The position numbers and the translations under genes were made by a program. A DNA stretch of 64,000 nt from Cyanophora paradoxa (lineage: Eukaryota > Glaucocystophyceae > Cyanophorales > Cyanophoraceae). The notes beneath the pieces are model-generated. The model was not told the origin of the DNA and did not search any database. It saw only the letters and a list, made by a program, of their open reading frames with translations. Below are positions 42,328 to 52,222 of this stretch, one piece after another (within the stretch, counting starts at the first letter, position 1; every line of letters starts with the position of its first letter). The stretch lies in NCBI GenBank assembly GCA_004431415.1, contig QPMI01000546.1:62001-126000 (forward strand). Reading direction: 5' to 3'.

Positions 42328-43715
42328 ATGGATGTCACTCAAAATTTGCAGCGGCTCGGCCTCAAAGAGCTCCTGACAACTCCACAGGAAGCGAAGGACT
42401 TCTTTATGAACAATGAGCTTATGTTGGGTCTAACGAGCCAAACCAAGCCTGTTCGTGTTGTTGTCAACCCAAGCAATGACTATGGAGACTGCTTCGGTAA
42501 ACGAGTCACCTACTTCCTTCCCAGATACAACTTCCTTCAGGGGCTCGAACTCCAGTTTACCCTGCCCGAGTTGACCGCTTTTACTGGTGACACTGACCTG
42601 GTTCGCACTGGTTATCTGCGGTCTGTTGGTGCTCTTGTAAAGCGAATTGAAATCAAATATGCTTCCTACAGCTACATCGTCCCCGAGGACTGGCTTGTTC
42701 ACAGCGCACTGATTTACAATGATGATGCTCAGCTCAAAAAGAAATACCGGTCCGGTGGCTGGCTACATGGAACACCACCTCAGGGGACAAATCGCGCTGG
42801 AGGTATTTTCAGTGTAAAAATCCCATGTCCCTGGAGGGTTCTGTGCTCCCAATTGGTGCTCTTTCTGGCGAGGTGTCTGTCGAGGTTTGGTTCCGTGATC
42901 GTGCCCAGGGCTTTGTTGAAACCAGCTATGGTGGTAGGTTTGTAACGGAATATGCCATCGGCGGTGATGCCACTAAAGAGGATGGCCTTGGTAGTGTTGG
43001 AGCTGCCGCTGCTTCCCCTGCAAACATCGGCCAGAATATAACTCCCAATGTTCTCAGTGTCACCCCTGCCAATCCGGAGCTTTCTAATCCAAAGATTATT
43101 GCTCATTGTATCAACGTTGATGAGGCCACTTTTGCCCAGGTGATTGAGAAAGTCAAAACGTCTGGAATCGCAATTCCCGCTACCGATGTCGGCTGGGTTG
43201 ATGCTGATTCAATTACTTATGCAGGTGCGGGAGCGCCCACCCGGATTAATCTGTCTCAAATCAGTGGACTTTGCTACGGCCTGTTCGTTAGCATTCGCAA
43301 GCAGCCAAACATGAACCAAACTGATGGAAAACACAGTGTCCTCAAAACCGAGGCTAATGCTCGCGATATCACTATTTCCTGCGAATTGAATGGCCAGCGG
43401 CTTTATTCAAATGAGCCTGTTCCTCTCTTGCAAGGTGCCGAACTCATCGCTGATGTCTTCAAGTGCTCCAATCTCGACGCACCTCTTAATCGGTATGTTC
43501 TGACTGGTTTGCCATTTTGCATTAGTGGGGATAAATCGATTCGAAATGCTGCTCAAACTGGTTTCGTAGATCTGACGAACTCCAGCAGCTGCTTCCTGAA
43601 TATCATGAACCCTGCTGCTTACGATGCTAACAACAAGATTTACGTCCAGGTTCGAGCTCTCCTTCACACTGTACTAATTGTTGATGCTGCGGGTCTTCGC
43701 AAGGTGAACCTCTAG
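42328..43715 (+). CDS. MCP: Major capsid protein (double-jelly-roll type, about 462 aa)
   Basis: Start ATG at 42328 (MDVTQNLQRLGLKELL); stop at 43713-43715. A one-base loss in a C run (42822-42824) splits the frame between FSVKIP and MSLEGSVLPIG. N-terminal features typical of polinton-type MCPs: KRVTYFLPRYNFLQGLELQF, then TLPEL and VEVWFRD. Near the C-terminus it has QVRALLHTVLIVDAAG. Length fits polinton and polinton-like virus MCPs. The product would form trimeric capsomers of an icosahedral shell. The fold is inferred from pattern and neighbours (penton-like gene upstream, ATPase downstream). Confidence 0.75.
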
Positions 43716-43777
43716 TCGAATTGTCGTCAGACAAGCTGCCTTGGCTGCGCCTGCGAATCTCGGTAGTTAATTTTTTG

Positions 43778-44527
43778 ATGGATCAGTCTCAAGAGCTCGC
43801 ACAGTTCCAGCCGGGAGACATGAGGGTCCCTTTCAAAGCCCTATTTATATCGAAGTCCAATAGCGGCAAATCGTTCTATTGCACAAAGCATCTGCTTCGA
43901 CTGCTGTATCCAAAGATCAACCGAGTCGTCGTTTTCACTGCCACCAAATTCAATGGTGAATACTCTGCAATAACTAAAGAGCTTTACGACGATTTTCAGC
44001 CATCTATCGTTGCAGAAATCATTGATTCACAGCGCAATTTGATTGAAAACAAAAAGAAAGCGCCGCAGATATTGCTAGTCTTGGACGATCTTGTTGCCGC
44101 CTCTGAAACAGTGGATCTGCGAAATAGCAAGGCTGTAAATCGACTTTTTACGCAGGGCCGACATTTTAATATAAGTACGATTCTTATGACCCAAAAACTA
44201 ACAGCATTAAGTCAATCTATAAGATCAAACAGCGATTACTGCTTTTTCTTCAGTTACAGCAACCACACTGAACTGGAGGCCATTTATAGAGAGTTTAGCC
44301 ATCTTCCAAAAGAAGAATTTATTGCTTTATTTCAAACTTGGGCTCACGATTATCAGTGCCTAGTCCTGGATGGGACCAAATACGATACGGCCTGGTTCGT
44401 CGATAAAGCTGTTGAAGATAAGAGTTTTCGTTTTACAAAATGGGTTAAGAATGAACCTGAAGAACGTAAGACCGAAGATTCTTCGCCTGTTGTCTCTAAA
44501 AAGAAGCGTTTTAAAATCTTACCATAA
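43778..44527 (+). CDS. Genome-packaging ATPase, A32/FtsK-HerA type (249 aa)
   Basis: Start ATG at 43778 (MDQSQELAQFQPGDMRVPFK). Walker A is FISKSNSGKSFYC (the usual first Gly of GxxxxGKS is Ser), Walker B is QILLVLDDLVAA, and sensor-like STILMTQKLTALSQSIRSN follows. The ring ATPase pumps viral DNA into the capsid. It sits directly after the major capsid gene, the usual order in this virus group, and its frame is intact. The C-terminus is basic. The unusual first Walker A position also occurs in other viral packaging ATPases, so it does not argue against activity. Confidence 0.85.
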   Translation: MDQSQELAQFQPGDMRVPFKALFISKSNSGKSFYCTKHLLRLLYPKINRVVVFTATKFNGEYSAITKELYDDFQPSIVAEIIDSQRNLIENKKKAPQILLVLDDLVAASETVDLRNSKAVNRLFTQGRHFNISTILMTQKLTALSQSIRSNSDYCFFFSYSNHTELEAIYREFSHLPKEEFIALFQTWAHDYQCLVLDGTKYDTAWFVDKAVEDKSFRFTKWVKNEPEERKTEDSSPVVSKKKRFKILP

Positions 44528-44536
44528 GAAAAGAAC

Positions 44537-45175
44537 ATGGGTCGCGGGATTCCTAAGAAGGGCTATCGTGAACGACGCAAGGTTAATATATCTGAGCCGA
44601 ACGCCCCACTGATTGAAAGCGGCTCGACTGAGGGTGCAGCTGTTGCTGATCCTAGCGGAGAGCTAGCTAGTGAGCCCCAATTAAATGCACCTGTCGCTAA
44701 AACAATTGCCTCCGCAGCTGCTGGTGCCAGTGCAATTGACGACCGACATGCCCAGGCTAAAACCGTTACGGAAATGCAGTCTGATATCGATGATGATGCT
44801 GCTAGAATTATCCAAGCCATGGCGTCTGAGCCTAGATACTCCGGTCCAAAAATCAAGACAGCATCGGTATCAAAGACGCAGTTTGACGAACTAGCTGCTA
44901 AATTGCGTGATCTAGAAGCGAGGTCGGCTAATATCGAGAGCTACGTAAAAGACAAGCAAGAGAGAGCTAAAATTCGTGAGATGTTGCGAAGCGAAATGTT
45001 TAAGACAAGAGTGATGGATGCACCTGATTTGCGGTATTTGAAAAACGAAAAAGCTAAAGCCGAGCAATCGCTTGACTCTGCCGAAGTAAAACCAGCAACT
45101 CCAAATGTTTTTGAACCCAATTCTACGAGCTCACAGATGAAGAATGCGATGGGTGGGAGAAGGATTCGTCTGTGA
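44537..45175 (+). CDS. Basic coiled-coil Polinton protein (212 aa), unknown
   Basis: Start ATG at 44537 (MGRGIPKKGYRERRKVN), 9 bp after the ATPase stop, so probably co-expressed. A basic N-terminus, an Ala/Ser/Glu-rich low-complexity middle, a coiled coil (QFDELAAKLRDLEARSANIE, then VKDKQERAKIREML) and a basic C-terminal MGGRRIRL. Such proteins next to MCP and ATPase genes often act in capsid assembly or as DNA-binding core proteins; here that is inferred from position. Its 3' end overlaps the convergent endonuclease gene by 53 bp. Confidence 0.55.
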   Translation: MGRGIPKKGYRERRKVNISEPNAPLIESGSTEGAAVADPSGELASEPQLNAPVAKTIASAAAGASAIDDRHAQAKTVTEMQSDIDDDAARIIQAMASEPRYSGPKIKTASVSKTQFDELAAKLRDLEARSANIESYVKDKQERAKIREMLRSEMFKTRVMDAPDLRYLKNEKAKAEQSLDSAEVKPATPNVFEPNSTSSQMKNAMGGRRIRL

Positions 45176-45698
45176 AATTCAGACGCAAGAACGGCTTATC
45201 ATCTTCACTGGTATGTCCTATAGCGTAAGCATCACGGGCTCTCGCTGCAGCTTCAGCAGTGGTAAAGTATCCGATGTGCTTTTTGCGACCATTTATCCGA
45301 TATTGCGCATACCATTTTCCACGCTGCTGATGGAAGCAAACACCAATGAAACCACTTGTGTTATTTCGCAGCTGGCCACGATTCAAATTCTGCTGCCGCT
45401 TTGTAGCAAGTCGTAGGTTCTCGCGGCGATTATCGAGTTTGTTCAGATTTATGTGATCGACAGTCAAACCGTTCTCCAACTCTCCAGAGATGAAATTATG
45501 CAAATACACATTCTTTCTATTGATTTTGGTTTGGGCGTATCCATATTTATCCAAACGCCAGCGAAATCCGAGCACACGTTGAGCATCATCCTGTGAAACA
45601 AGAGCATAAGCTACAACAATTCCATATCTGCCATTCCTACGACCAGTAATCGGAATCAGAGCAACACCTTCAGGGACATCTGGAATTGTGACCTCCAT
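45123..45698 (-). CDS. HNH-AP2 homing-endonuclease-like protein (191 aa)
   Basis: Start ATG at 45698 (MEVTIPDVPEGVALIP). It carries an HNH nuclease core (YLHNFISG, LTVDHINLNKLDNRRENLRL) followed by an AP2 DNA-binding domain (SGFIGVCFHQQRGKWYAQYR, then GYFTTAEAAARARDAYA). This pairing is typical of free-standing homing endonucleases in phages and eukaryotic viruses, which cut an allele lacking them and so spread. It lies intact between the structural and replication halves of the element. Confidence 0.85.
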   Translation of the reverse strand: MEVTIPDVPEGVALIPITGRRNGRYGIVVAYALVSQDDAQRVLGFRWRLDKYGYAQTKINRKNVYLHNFISGELENGLTVDHINLNKLDNRRENLRLATKRQQNLNRGQLRNNTSGFIGVCFHQQRGKWYAQYRINGRKKHIGYFTTAEAAARARDAYAIGHTSEDDKPFLRLNFTDESFSHPSHSSSVSS

Positions 45699-45727
45699 CT
45701 TCTTTACAATCTGAGATTGAGATCTCT

Positions 45728-46018
45728 TTAAGGCAAGTCAAAATCTGGCAAATCCGGAAGATCCTCCACAGTAGGTTTTCTCTCTCGCTCAGCGAAGTCA
45801 AGCATTCCGTTGACTGTTGCCAGATCTTCCAATTGACAAATTTCAAAAGCCCGCTGCAATTCACGTTTGTCGTACTCACGAAGATGCGGCCAAGATAACA
45901 ACCATTCCGCATATTTTGGGTCGCTAAAAACTACTTTAAGATGAGTTTCACCGCGGTACTTCCCAAATCGAATTGTTCCTGCGGCGCAGCGACGCTGCTT
46001 GTCTAGATCTGCGTCCAT
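45728..46018 (-). CDS. Small ExoX-C-like domain protein (96 aa)
   Basis: Start chosen at ATG 46018 (MDADLDKQRRCAAGTIRFGK), preceded by GATATAATTC; a longer frame upstream lacks similarity. The motif FGKYRGETHLKVVFSDPKYA followed by EWLLSWPHL matches the small domain found at the C-terminus of exonuclease X-like proteins and as stand-alone proteins in large DNA viruses. Probably nucleic-acid binding; function unknown. The C-terminus is acidic and Pro-rich (DLPDLPDFDLP). Confidence 0.6.
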   Translation of the reverse strand: MDADLDKQRRCAAGTIRFGKYRGETHLKVVFSDPKYAEWLLSWPHLREYDKRELQRAFEICQLEDLATVNGMLDFAERERKPTVEDLPDLPDFDLP

Positions 46019-46127
46019 TATTTGAATTATATCTCGGATTTTATGTTCGGAATTTAACGCAACACAAACCTGCGATTTATGCCATAAAAAGATTTCGTAC
46101 CTTGTTTGTGACGAGAAAACCAAAGAA

Positions 46128-46403
46128 ATGGATGTTGAATCATCAACTAAACAGCGTGGTCGCAAACCAATTGTTGTCACCCCTGAAATTGCTGCGGCAC
46201 GAAAAGCAAAGCGTGCTGAAAATCATCGCCGTCGTTACAATGAAGATCCGGAATTTCGCCGACGACACATTGAAGCCAGTTCGAAATACCAGCAGAACAA
46301 CAGCGAGAATCATTTAGAGGCCAATCGCCGCTATCGCAATCGAATCTACGAAAAGTTAGCACTGCTAGAGTCCCTCCAACAATGTGTTGTTATAGCTCTT
46401 TGA
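46128..46403 (+). CDS. Small basic DNA-binding-like protein (91 aa)
   Basis: Start ATG at 46128 (MDVESSTKQRGRKPIVV). A GRKP hook-like motif is followed by a strongly basic helix with a repeated pattern (KRAENHRRRYNEDPEFRRRH, then YQQNNSENHLEANRRYRNR). The composition fits a DNA-binding or virion core protein. It overlaps the 3' end of the convergent integrase gene by 14 bp. No family assigned. Confidence 0.55.
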   Translation: MDVESSTKQRGRKPIVVTPEIAAARKAKRAENHRRRYNEDPEFRRRHIEASSKYQQNNSENHLEANRRYRNRIYEKLALLESLQQCVVIAL

Positions 46404-47526
46404 CTAGCCTTCTGGTCTTTGTTCTCTCTAATATTCCACCAGGGTTTAACTTGACAGTTCCAGCTGTCGCAAGTTGCTTTTGAAGGCGAAGCAGCTTCTT
46501 ATTTTTTTCTATGTCCACTCGATCTAAATTCTCTCGCATCAGATTTAGCTCCTTCTTTCTGCGCTGCTGTGACCGCTGTGCTGCATTTCCCGCACGACGT
46601 TCCTCTGAATCTACTGGGACCTTTAAAAGTTGCTGGTAGGTCACTGGTGTATCCGATCCAGCGAGTTTAAATCTTAGAAGGGGTCCAAAACCCCCAATCA
46701 ACTCAATTCGAAATACTTCTTTCGAGAAGGTTGGCTTTGTCGATTTATCGAAGGTTCTCCTGGTTAGCTTAACTCGAACTAGGTCTCCTACTTTAAATTC
46801 GACCTCCTTCAGGTAGTGTTGCTGCTCGTAGATCTCTCGCTGATAATCGTTGCGCGCGATTGTCTCCTTCGGATTCTCTGCTGCAGCGTTTGGCGATGTA
46901 CCAATCGACCTATGCTCTGACGAATTATAATTGCGCAAGAAAGCGGGCAGCTTGTCGATGTACCTATCCGTGTCATATGCCTCCATATACCGTGCAATAA
47001 CTCGCTTCAAAGTTCCATTAAATCTTTCTATTTTGCCGTTTGCTTGTGGTCGATGCGCTTCCACAGCATTGTGCTTAATTCCCTCAGCTTCTAACAAACT
47101 ACCAGCTGAAGCTTTAAACTCCTGATCTGTCTGAATAATATCCGGCTTGGCTGGAAAACTATCTATGAGTTTCCGTAGTGTTGAAAGGAGTGTACTTTCG
47201 CTCTTGTTCTTCATTGGAATGCTGTAGGCTTTCCGAGTCACTACGTCCACTGCGTTCATTATAAAGTGAATACCGCGGTTTGTTCTAGCGTACGGAGTCA
47301 CGTCGATTAGGTCCACCTCGTAGTATTTCTCTGCTTTGTCGTATGTTATACTTGTGAATGGTTTCTCTTTTTGCGGCCTCGCAAATCTTTGCGCTGTCGA
47401 TAATTTCTCCAGCACTTCTCTAACCCTGGAAACTGGTATTTTCAACTTCTTGGCAATACGTGTGGCAGACTGAAGCCCTATTTCTGGATCATAGTATGCC
47501 TCCTGAATTTTGGCTGATGTACTCAT
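46390..47526 (-). CDS. Retroviral-type (RVE/DDE) integrase (378 aa)
   Basis: Start taken at ATG 47526 (MSTSAKIQEAYYDPE); an ATG at 47550 is also in frame. It inserts the element into host DNA. An N-terminal HTH-like segment (SATRIAKKLKIPVSRVREVL) is followed by the catalytic core: D in YYEVDLIDVTPYA, D in DIIQTDQEF, and E in KIERFNGTLKR, with spacing of the DDE family. A C-terminal FKVGDLVRVKL beta segment and a long basic coiled tail follow (RRKKELNLMRENL). Its start overlaps the end of the polymerase gene, in a different frame, by about 38 bp. The element's 6-bp repeats and TG...CA ends fit this enzyme. Frame intact. Confidence 0.9.
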   Translation of the reverse strand: MSTSAKIQEAYYDPEIGLQSATRIAKKLKIPVSRVREVLEKLSTAQRFARPQKEKPFTSITYDKAEKYYEVDLIDVTPYARTNRGIHFIMNAVDVVTRKAYSIPMKNKSESTLLSTLRKLIDSFPAKPDIIQTDQEFKASAGSLLEAEGIKHNAVEAHRPQANGKIERFNGTLKRVIARYMEAYDTDRYIDKLPAFLRNYNSSEHRSIGTSPNAAAENPKETIARNDYQREIYEQQHYLKEVEFKVGDLVRVKLTRRTFDKSTKPTFSKEVFRIELIGGFGPLLRFKLAGSDTPVTYQQLLKVPVDSEERRAGNAAQRSQQRRKKELNLMRENLDRVDIEKNKKLLRLQKQLATAGTVKLNPGGILERTKTRRLVKEL

Positions 47527-50500
47527 GAGGAACTGTGCTGTAATAGTCATCCGAAATTATCTTTCGCTTTGTGTATTCCGTCTTATTTAATACTCTGCTG
47601 AATGGAATCTGAATGATTGAACTAAAACCTATCCCCTCCTCGCGTTGCTTTCCATTCGGTTTGAAGACACGAGATAGTTTAGACTCTATTTTGCACTCCG
47701 GCTGATACCGGCTCTCAAGCATCTGCTTGAACGCTTCCAAAGCAACCCGAGAATGGAGGTGCCCCTTCCTCATCTCCGGATCATTCGAAAGCCAGTTCTC
47801 TTCGATCCAGCTTTTTGGTATTCCTTTGGCACGCACATGCACGTCCGATTCACCGTTCGCTTTCACGTACCGACAACAGTACACCTTGGGCCCAACGAAA
47901 TACGCCTCCACAATGTGTCCCTGGATATCGTAATCTAGTTTTCCAAGTTCGCTCTCGCAGATCACCCTGTTCGCCTCCTCTTCGCCCATTCCCTCCACAG
48001 AGTAGGGCCGCTTCATGCAATCAGTCACCAGCTCTGCAAATTTCCTGTGCACAACAAGAGAGTCCGTGTCCGTGTAAAACGGCATGGCTTCGATGTCTTT
48101 ATAAGAGTTCATCTTTACTAGGAACCTGTCCATTATCTCGCGACTGTAGGACAGAATAAATGCTCCAATAAAACAGGGCTTCGACACACAAGCATCACGT
48201 TTGCTCTCAGGTACTTCATATGTCACATACATCCGTGTTTCACTCTCAATTTCGATGTCTGTAATCGTAGACGTCCGCTGTAGCTCCTTAAATCGGCGGT
48301 AATTAGAAACTAGCTCTGTTGTTTCGATCACAGGCCTCTGGGCAAATTTTCCGTAAAGACCATTTAATTGAATCTTTGCTGTTGCGTACTGAGCTGTGCC
48401 CTTCCTTGAACGAGCTTTCATACAGTATAACTTCTCGATGTAATCTTTAAACATTCTCTCCTTGCCTTCAAATAAATACACCTCGTGAACTTCTGTTATT
48501 TCCACCCCAAGCGCTATCGCCCTGTAGATATCAACCGATGTATACATCTCGCGCTCGATCGGTTTCAGGTTCGACCAGCCCAAATTCGACTCGTGACGAG
48601 GTAGCGAGAAAGCACAAGGTCCTGAGGAATTTTCGCACTGATGCTCGCAATGAACAGTTGCTCCATTTTTCGACTTAACATGAACTTTCTAAAACGTTCT
48701 AATGCCTCCGGTTCATTGATTAGCTTAAATTTACCTGTAGGAAACTGGTTAAAGTACATAGCGGTTGGATATAGAGAGACCACATCCAGATCTACCAAGT
48801 AATCATCTGGACCCTTCGAGACAAACTTGCGTTTGAATGGTAAACAGCGACCTCCGTAAATCGCCCTGCGAAACACCTGATCTTCACTATACTTCGGAAG
48901 TTGCAGCTCTGTCTTCAACAGCTGCCGGTAAATCTGAAAAGCCATTGATGAAGCTGTAAGTGTTTGTTTGGAATTCACATTTATTCCAAATAGATCAAAG
49001 CTCGTACTCGAATATTTCATGTATAGCTCCGTCATCGATCGCACGTCGGCTCTAAGATATTCTCCCCATTCCTCCTTGTGTGTCTCAACGTCTGCCCACG
49101 TCTTGATCTTGCGATGGTCAAAGTCTCCTTTGATTGTCGTGCAGCCGTAGTCCTTTCCAGCCTGTTTTAGTGAACCTTGAATATGTAGGCACGGGTCAAA
49201 ACTCGTCAACTCTCCTCCTGCTGACGTCTTCCATTTCATACTCTTAATCTTGCCCGAGGAGCGCATGACGTTCACCTGGCTTTCTGGCCGATTCTCAATC
49301 AGCCATCGGTATATGAATATCAGATCAAAACCAGCACCGTTGTAAAATACTACTGTGGTCTTCTCTGCCCAAGCATCCAGCCATTGCATGAATTGATTTA
49401 ATGTTTCAGGACCGTAAAACATCTTGGTTCCTACAATTTCGCCCTTGCATATTATGTCTGTGTCAACAGCATAAGGAACGTGGGTCTTGCCATCACAAGG
49501 AAATGTTTCAAAGTCAGCCCCTATCACGCTATCCATCGCTGTAAATTCACTCTCCTTTTCGCAAGGAGTAATCTTTCTTCCAATAACACCTTTGTTTCTG
49601 ATGGCGGCAACGCATTTGTTTGTGTGATCTTCAATTGGATTGTAGGCGCAACGACATCTAGCACAAAACTGACAGGTTAGCTTGTGTCTTTCCAGTTCGA
49701 ACTGCATTTTCCCGCAGGCACTACACTTCTCCATCTCAGTCGTTCTTTTATCCTTAATCAGGTAGCAGTGCACATCGACTATACAAAGGTGAGCACGTTT
49801 TTCAAATCCTAGATCGGTCGCAAAAAGCAGCTTAAACTTTCCTTGCGAAAACTCAAAAACGCTGGTGTCTATTCTGTAAAAAGCGCTCAGCTTATTAATC
49901 GTTGGCACATCAACTGATATCATTCCTCGCCGCAGTCCTAGCTGTGTTCTAATCCCTCCGTAGTCCAGTCTCTGAAGTTGCTTGTAAATTCGATCAAGGC
50001 TTATTCTTCCAGGGTTTAGCTTCACATATTCAAAACACTCAAGCACACAGTTGTCTTCTGGTGAAATCGGACAGTAGATCTTATTCATGGTCAGGGCTTT
50101 GCCATTGAATGGGAGTTTCGGTACGTTTCCAAGTGCGCCTGCAGCGTTCTCTGCAATGAGCACCTCTATTTTCACTACTGGCCAAAGGTCGTTGTCTTCA
50201 TATGGCTGCTGCGCTAGCATCCATTGTTCCATCTTTTCAGCCAGATTTGACAAGAGCGACTGCATTGTGCCCTCTTCGATTGTTGCTAGTTGAGTGCGAT
50301 ACATGCGAAAGTTATCGAAATGAAACCGAATTAGGACGCTTGATCCTATTTTCTCTGGAATTCGCAGCTCTCTCAGAAACTCAATCGTGATCTCTTTAAC
50401 CCGCTCAGGTATTGGAGTCGGATCAATATCCAAAATATCCTTGGTAAATAACAACCCCGGATATGCATAGTGAGTATAATTTAACACGGTATCACCTCGA

Positions 50501-50814
50501 CCTGTCTCGCGAAATAAATTCGAGATCCCATACTCTACAATTTCATCAAACTCTCGCGTGGCTTCAATTCGAGCATTGCGTTCGTTCTCAAAATGACTTG
50601 TTATCCATGACTGGTACAAAGGGCGCTGCGGCCGGTTCGTCTGTCTAAGTCTAAGCAATGTTGAAAGATTAGCTCGAAGATTTTGTGTGTGGGTTCCCCT
50701 CTGTGGGTCTGCTAGTCGCATCAGTGTGTTCAAATATGTTCCGTTAATGTACCTAAGATTGTGTAGCTCCTGCGCTAGACTCCGAATTTCAGCTCTCAGA
50801 TTGTTCCTGTCCAT
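47489..50814 (-). CDS. Protein-primed family B DNA polymerase (about 1108 aa)
   Basis: Start ATG at 50814 (MDRNNLRAEIRSLAQEL). It copies the element genome from a terminal protein. The N-terminal 350 residues have no clear motif; a Cys-rich stretch (CSACGKMQFELER, CQFCARC) precedes the exonuclease domain: Exo I GADFETFP, Exo II FYNGAGFDLIF, Exo III YLRADVRSMTELY. Polymerase motifs: A LDVVSLYPTAMYF, B KIQLNGLYGKF, C FYTDTDSLVVH, all intact. A one-base loss in a T run (A run on plus, 48582-48584), between motifs A and B, splits the gene; it is otherwise open throughout. Length and motif set fit Polinton polymerases. Confidence 0.9.
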
Positions 50815-51003
50815 TATGAATAGGTCTCTACAATATTGGATGGCCGAAAACTTTTTGGGATTTAATCGCAGACAATCTCTGATTGCTAGTATGTATGCGA
50901 GAAACCTTTAAGTCATACAACTTACTGCAAGACCTGTCTCCGGCTAGCAATCAGCGCACTATCAGCGCACTATCAGCGCACTATCAGCGCACTATCAGCG
51001 CCA

Positions 51004-51122
51004 ATCTTTTGTGTGTCACGTATCTCGCCACGTCACAGCGTCACGTCACGGCGTCCGCAAAGTTTTCTCGCCAACTTGACCCTCCGAATTAAAACAATTA
51101 AAACAATTAAAACAAAAGAAAA
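51004..51122. repeat. 118-bp direct repeat, copy 1
   Basis: Runs from ATCTTTTGTGTGTCACGTAT to TTAAAACAAAAGAAA; it matches 51644-51771 with a 14-bp insertion (GTTTTCTCGCC-like duplication) in the second copy and a few substitutions. Confidence 0.85.
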
Positions 51123-51643
51123 GCTCCAAAGGCAGAAACTTCTGAGCCTGCAGTCTGACGGATCTAACCGGTACCTGTTTCGTCGACTGACCGCTGAGCT
51201 TGCAAAATAATTAAATTGGGCTTGCGACTTTTCTATTTCCAAAGTTCAACAATTGCAGGCTTTTTCAGAGTTCAAGCTTGTCCACAACCCCGGTCGTGCA
51301 CCTCCAGGCTCTCACCGCGCAGCCTCGCTAGCTTGCAGCGGTTATAGCTAGCTGATGATGTACGAATCGCTTTCCCGGTCCGTCCGTAAGCGCAGGGCGC
51401 ATCGATGTGATGAAAGCATCGTTTGGACGTGAGCTTGTCCACAAACCCGGTCCTGTTAATTTCGCAACTAATTGTGCTTTTCATCAATTTTCAGAGAGTC
51501 AGAGCTCACTCGGCTGATAAAGTCATAGCTCTGGGTCTAGCGGTCCTAGCCGGAGCGCTCTAGCTCCGAACCGACTAGGCGACTGCATCCAACCGGTCAA
51601 CCGTCCAACCGGCCAGCGTTAAGTTTAAACTTGAAACTTGTGA

Positions 51644-51771
51644 TCTTTTGTGTGACACGTATCTCGCCGTTTTCTCGCCACGTCACAGCGTCACGTCACG
51701 GCGTCCGCAAAGTTTTCTTAGGAACTTGACCCTCCGAATTAAAACAATTAAAACAATTAAAACAAAAGAAA
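51644..51771. repeat. 118-bp direct repeat, copy 2
   Basis: Second copy, ending 24 bp before the inner border of the right terminal inverted repeat. Confidence 0.85.
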
Positions 51772-51795
51772 GGTAAAGTCATCGACACATCTCCA

Positions 51796-52222
51796 GAGGC
51801 CGCACCAGACCGCTCTGGGGGCCCGTCCTTACGTGCGGCTATAGCTTAACGCTTTTTCCTCGTTTAGCTTCTCTGTACACATCAATTACATCTAGCTAGA
51901 GCTTAACACGTTTCCTCGTTTAGCTTCTCTGTACTCATTAATATCGCCTAGCCTATTCTGCCACGTTGTTCTACAGACCGCGCTCAAGGGGGCAGCGCTC
52001 CTCTTCGTCTATTCTAGTTGTCAGCTCTGCCCTGAATAGTCGTTAGATATTTCTTTGTTAAGACTCCGACCCGAGTCTGGTAGACCTGGGAATTAGGGTC
52101 TCGTAGACGTACAAGGTGAATTAACTGAAGAGGGGCTGGAGGTATACACTGGAAACGCATGGAATCGGGGGCAATGGAGCGAAGCGGAATTGCCCGGGTG
52201 TGAGGTCCATGCGTATACAACA
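51796..52222 (-). repeat. Right terminal inverted repeat (427 bp)
   Basis: Reverse complement of the left terminal repeat, from GAGGCCGCACC at the inner border to GTATACAACA at the outer end. Confidence 0.92.

Larger units (their letters stand above)
50815..51795. other. Right subterminal non-coding region with repeats
   Basis: No convincing gene. It holds an 11-bp tandem repeat (ATCAGCGCACT, four full units from about 50950), a pair of about 118-bp direct repeats (51004-51122 and 51644-51771) ending in three AAAACAATT units, and two GAGCTTGTCCACAA motifs (near 51277 and 51430). It could be a replication or packaging control region. Confidence 0.6.
29556..52222. mobile_element. Polinton/Maverick-type virus-like element (22.7 kb)
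   Basis: The element is bounded by about 427-bp terminal inverted repeats with TG...CA ends and TACGTA on both sides. Inside are the diagnostic genes: protein-primed DNA polymerase B, DDE retroviral-type integrase, major capsid protein, minor capsid proteins and packaging ATPase. Accessory genes include a giant fibre, patatin, HNH-AP2 nuclease and two left-end paralogues. Base composition is clearly AT-richer than the flanking host. Structural genes fill the left and centre; integrase and polymerase are at the right, transcribed leftward. No cysteine protease is seen. The coexistence of integrase and capsid genes suggests an integrating virus rather than a plain transposon. Confidence 0.92.

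Noticed and set aside
42280-43715. Programmed frameshift or two overlapping genes in the capsid region
   Set aside because: The break is a single missing base in a C run, like ten other breaks in the element; a consensus error explains all of them at once.
50940-51000. CRISPR-like array
   Set aside because: The 11-bp units are contiguous with no spacers and lie in a eukaryotic element.
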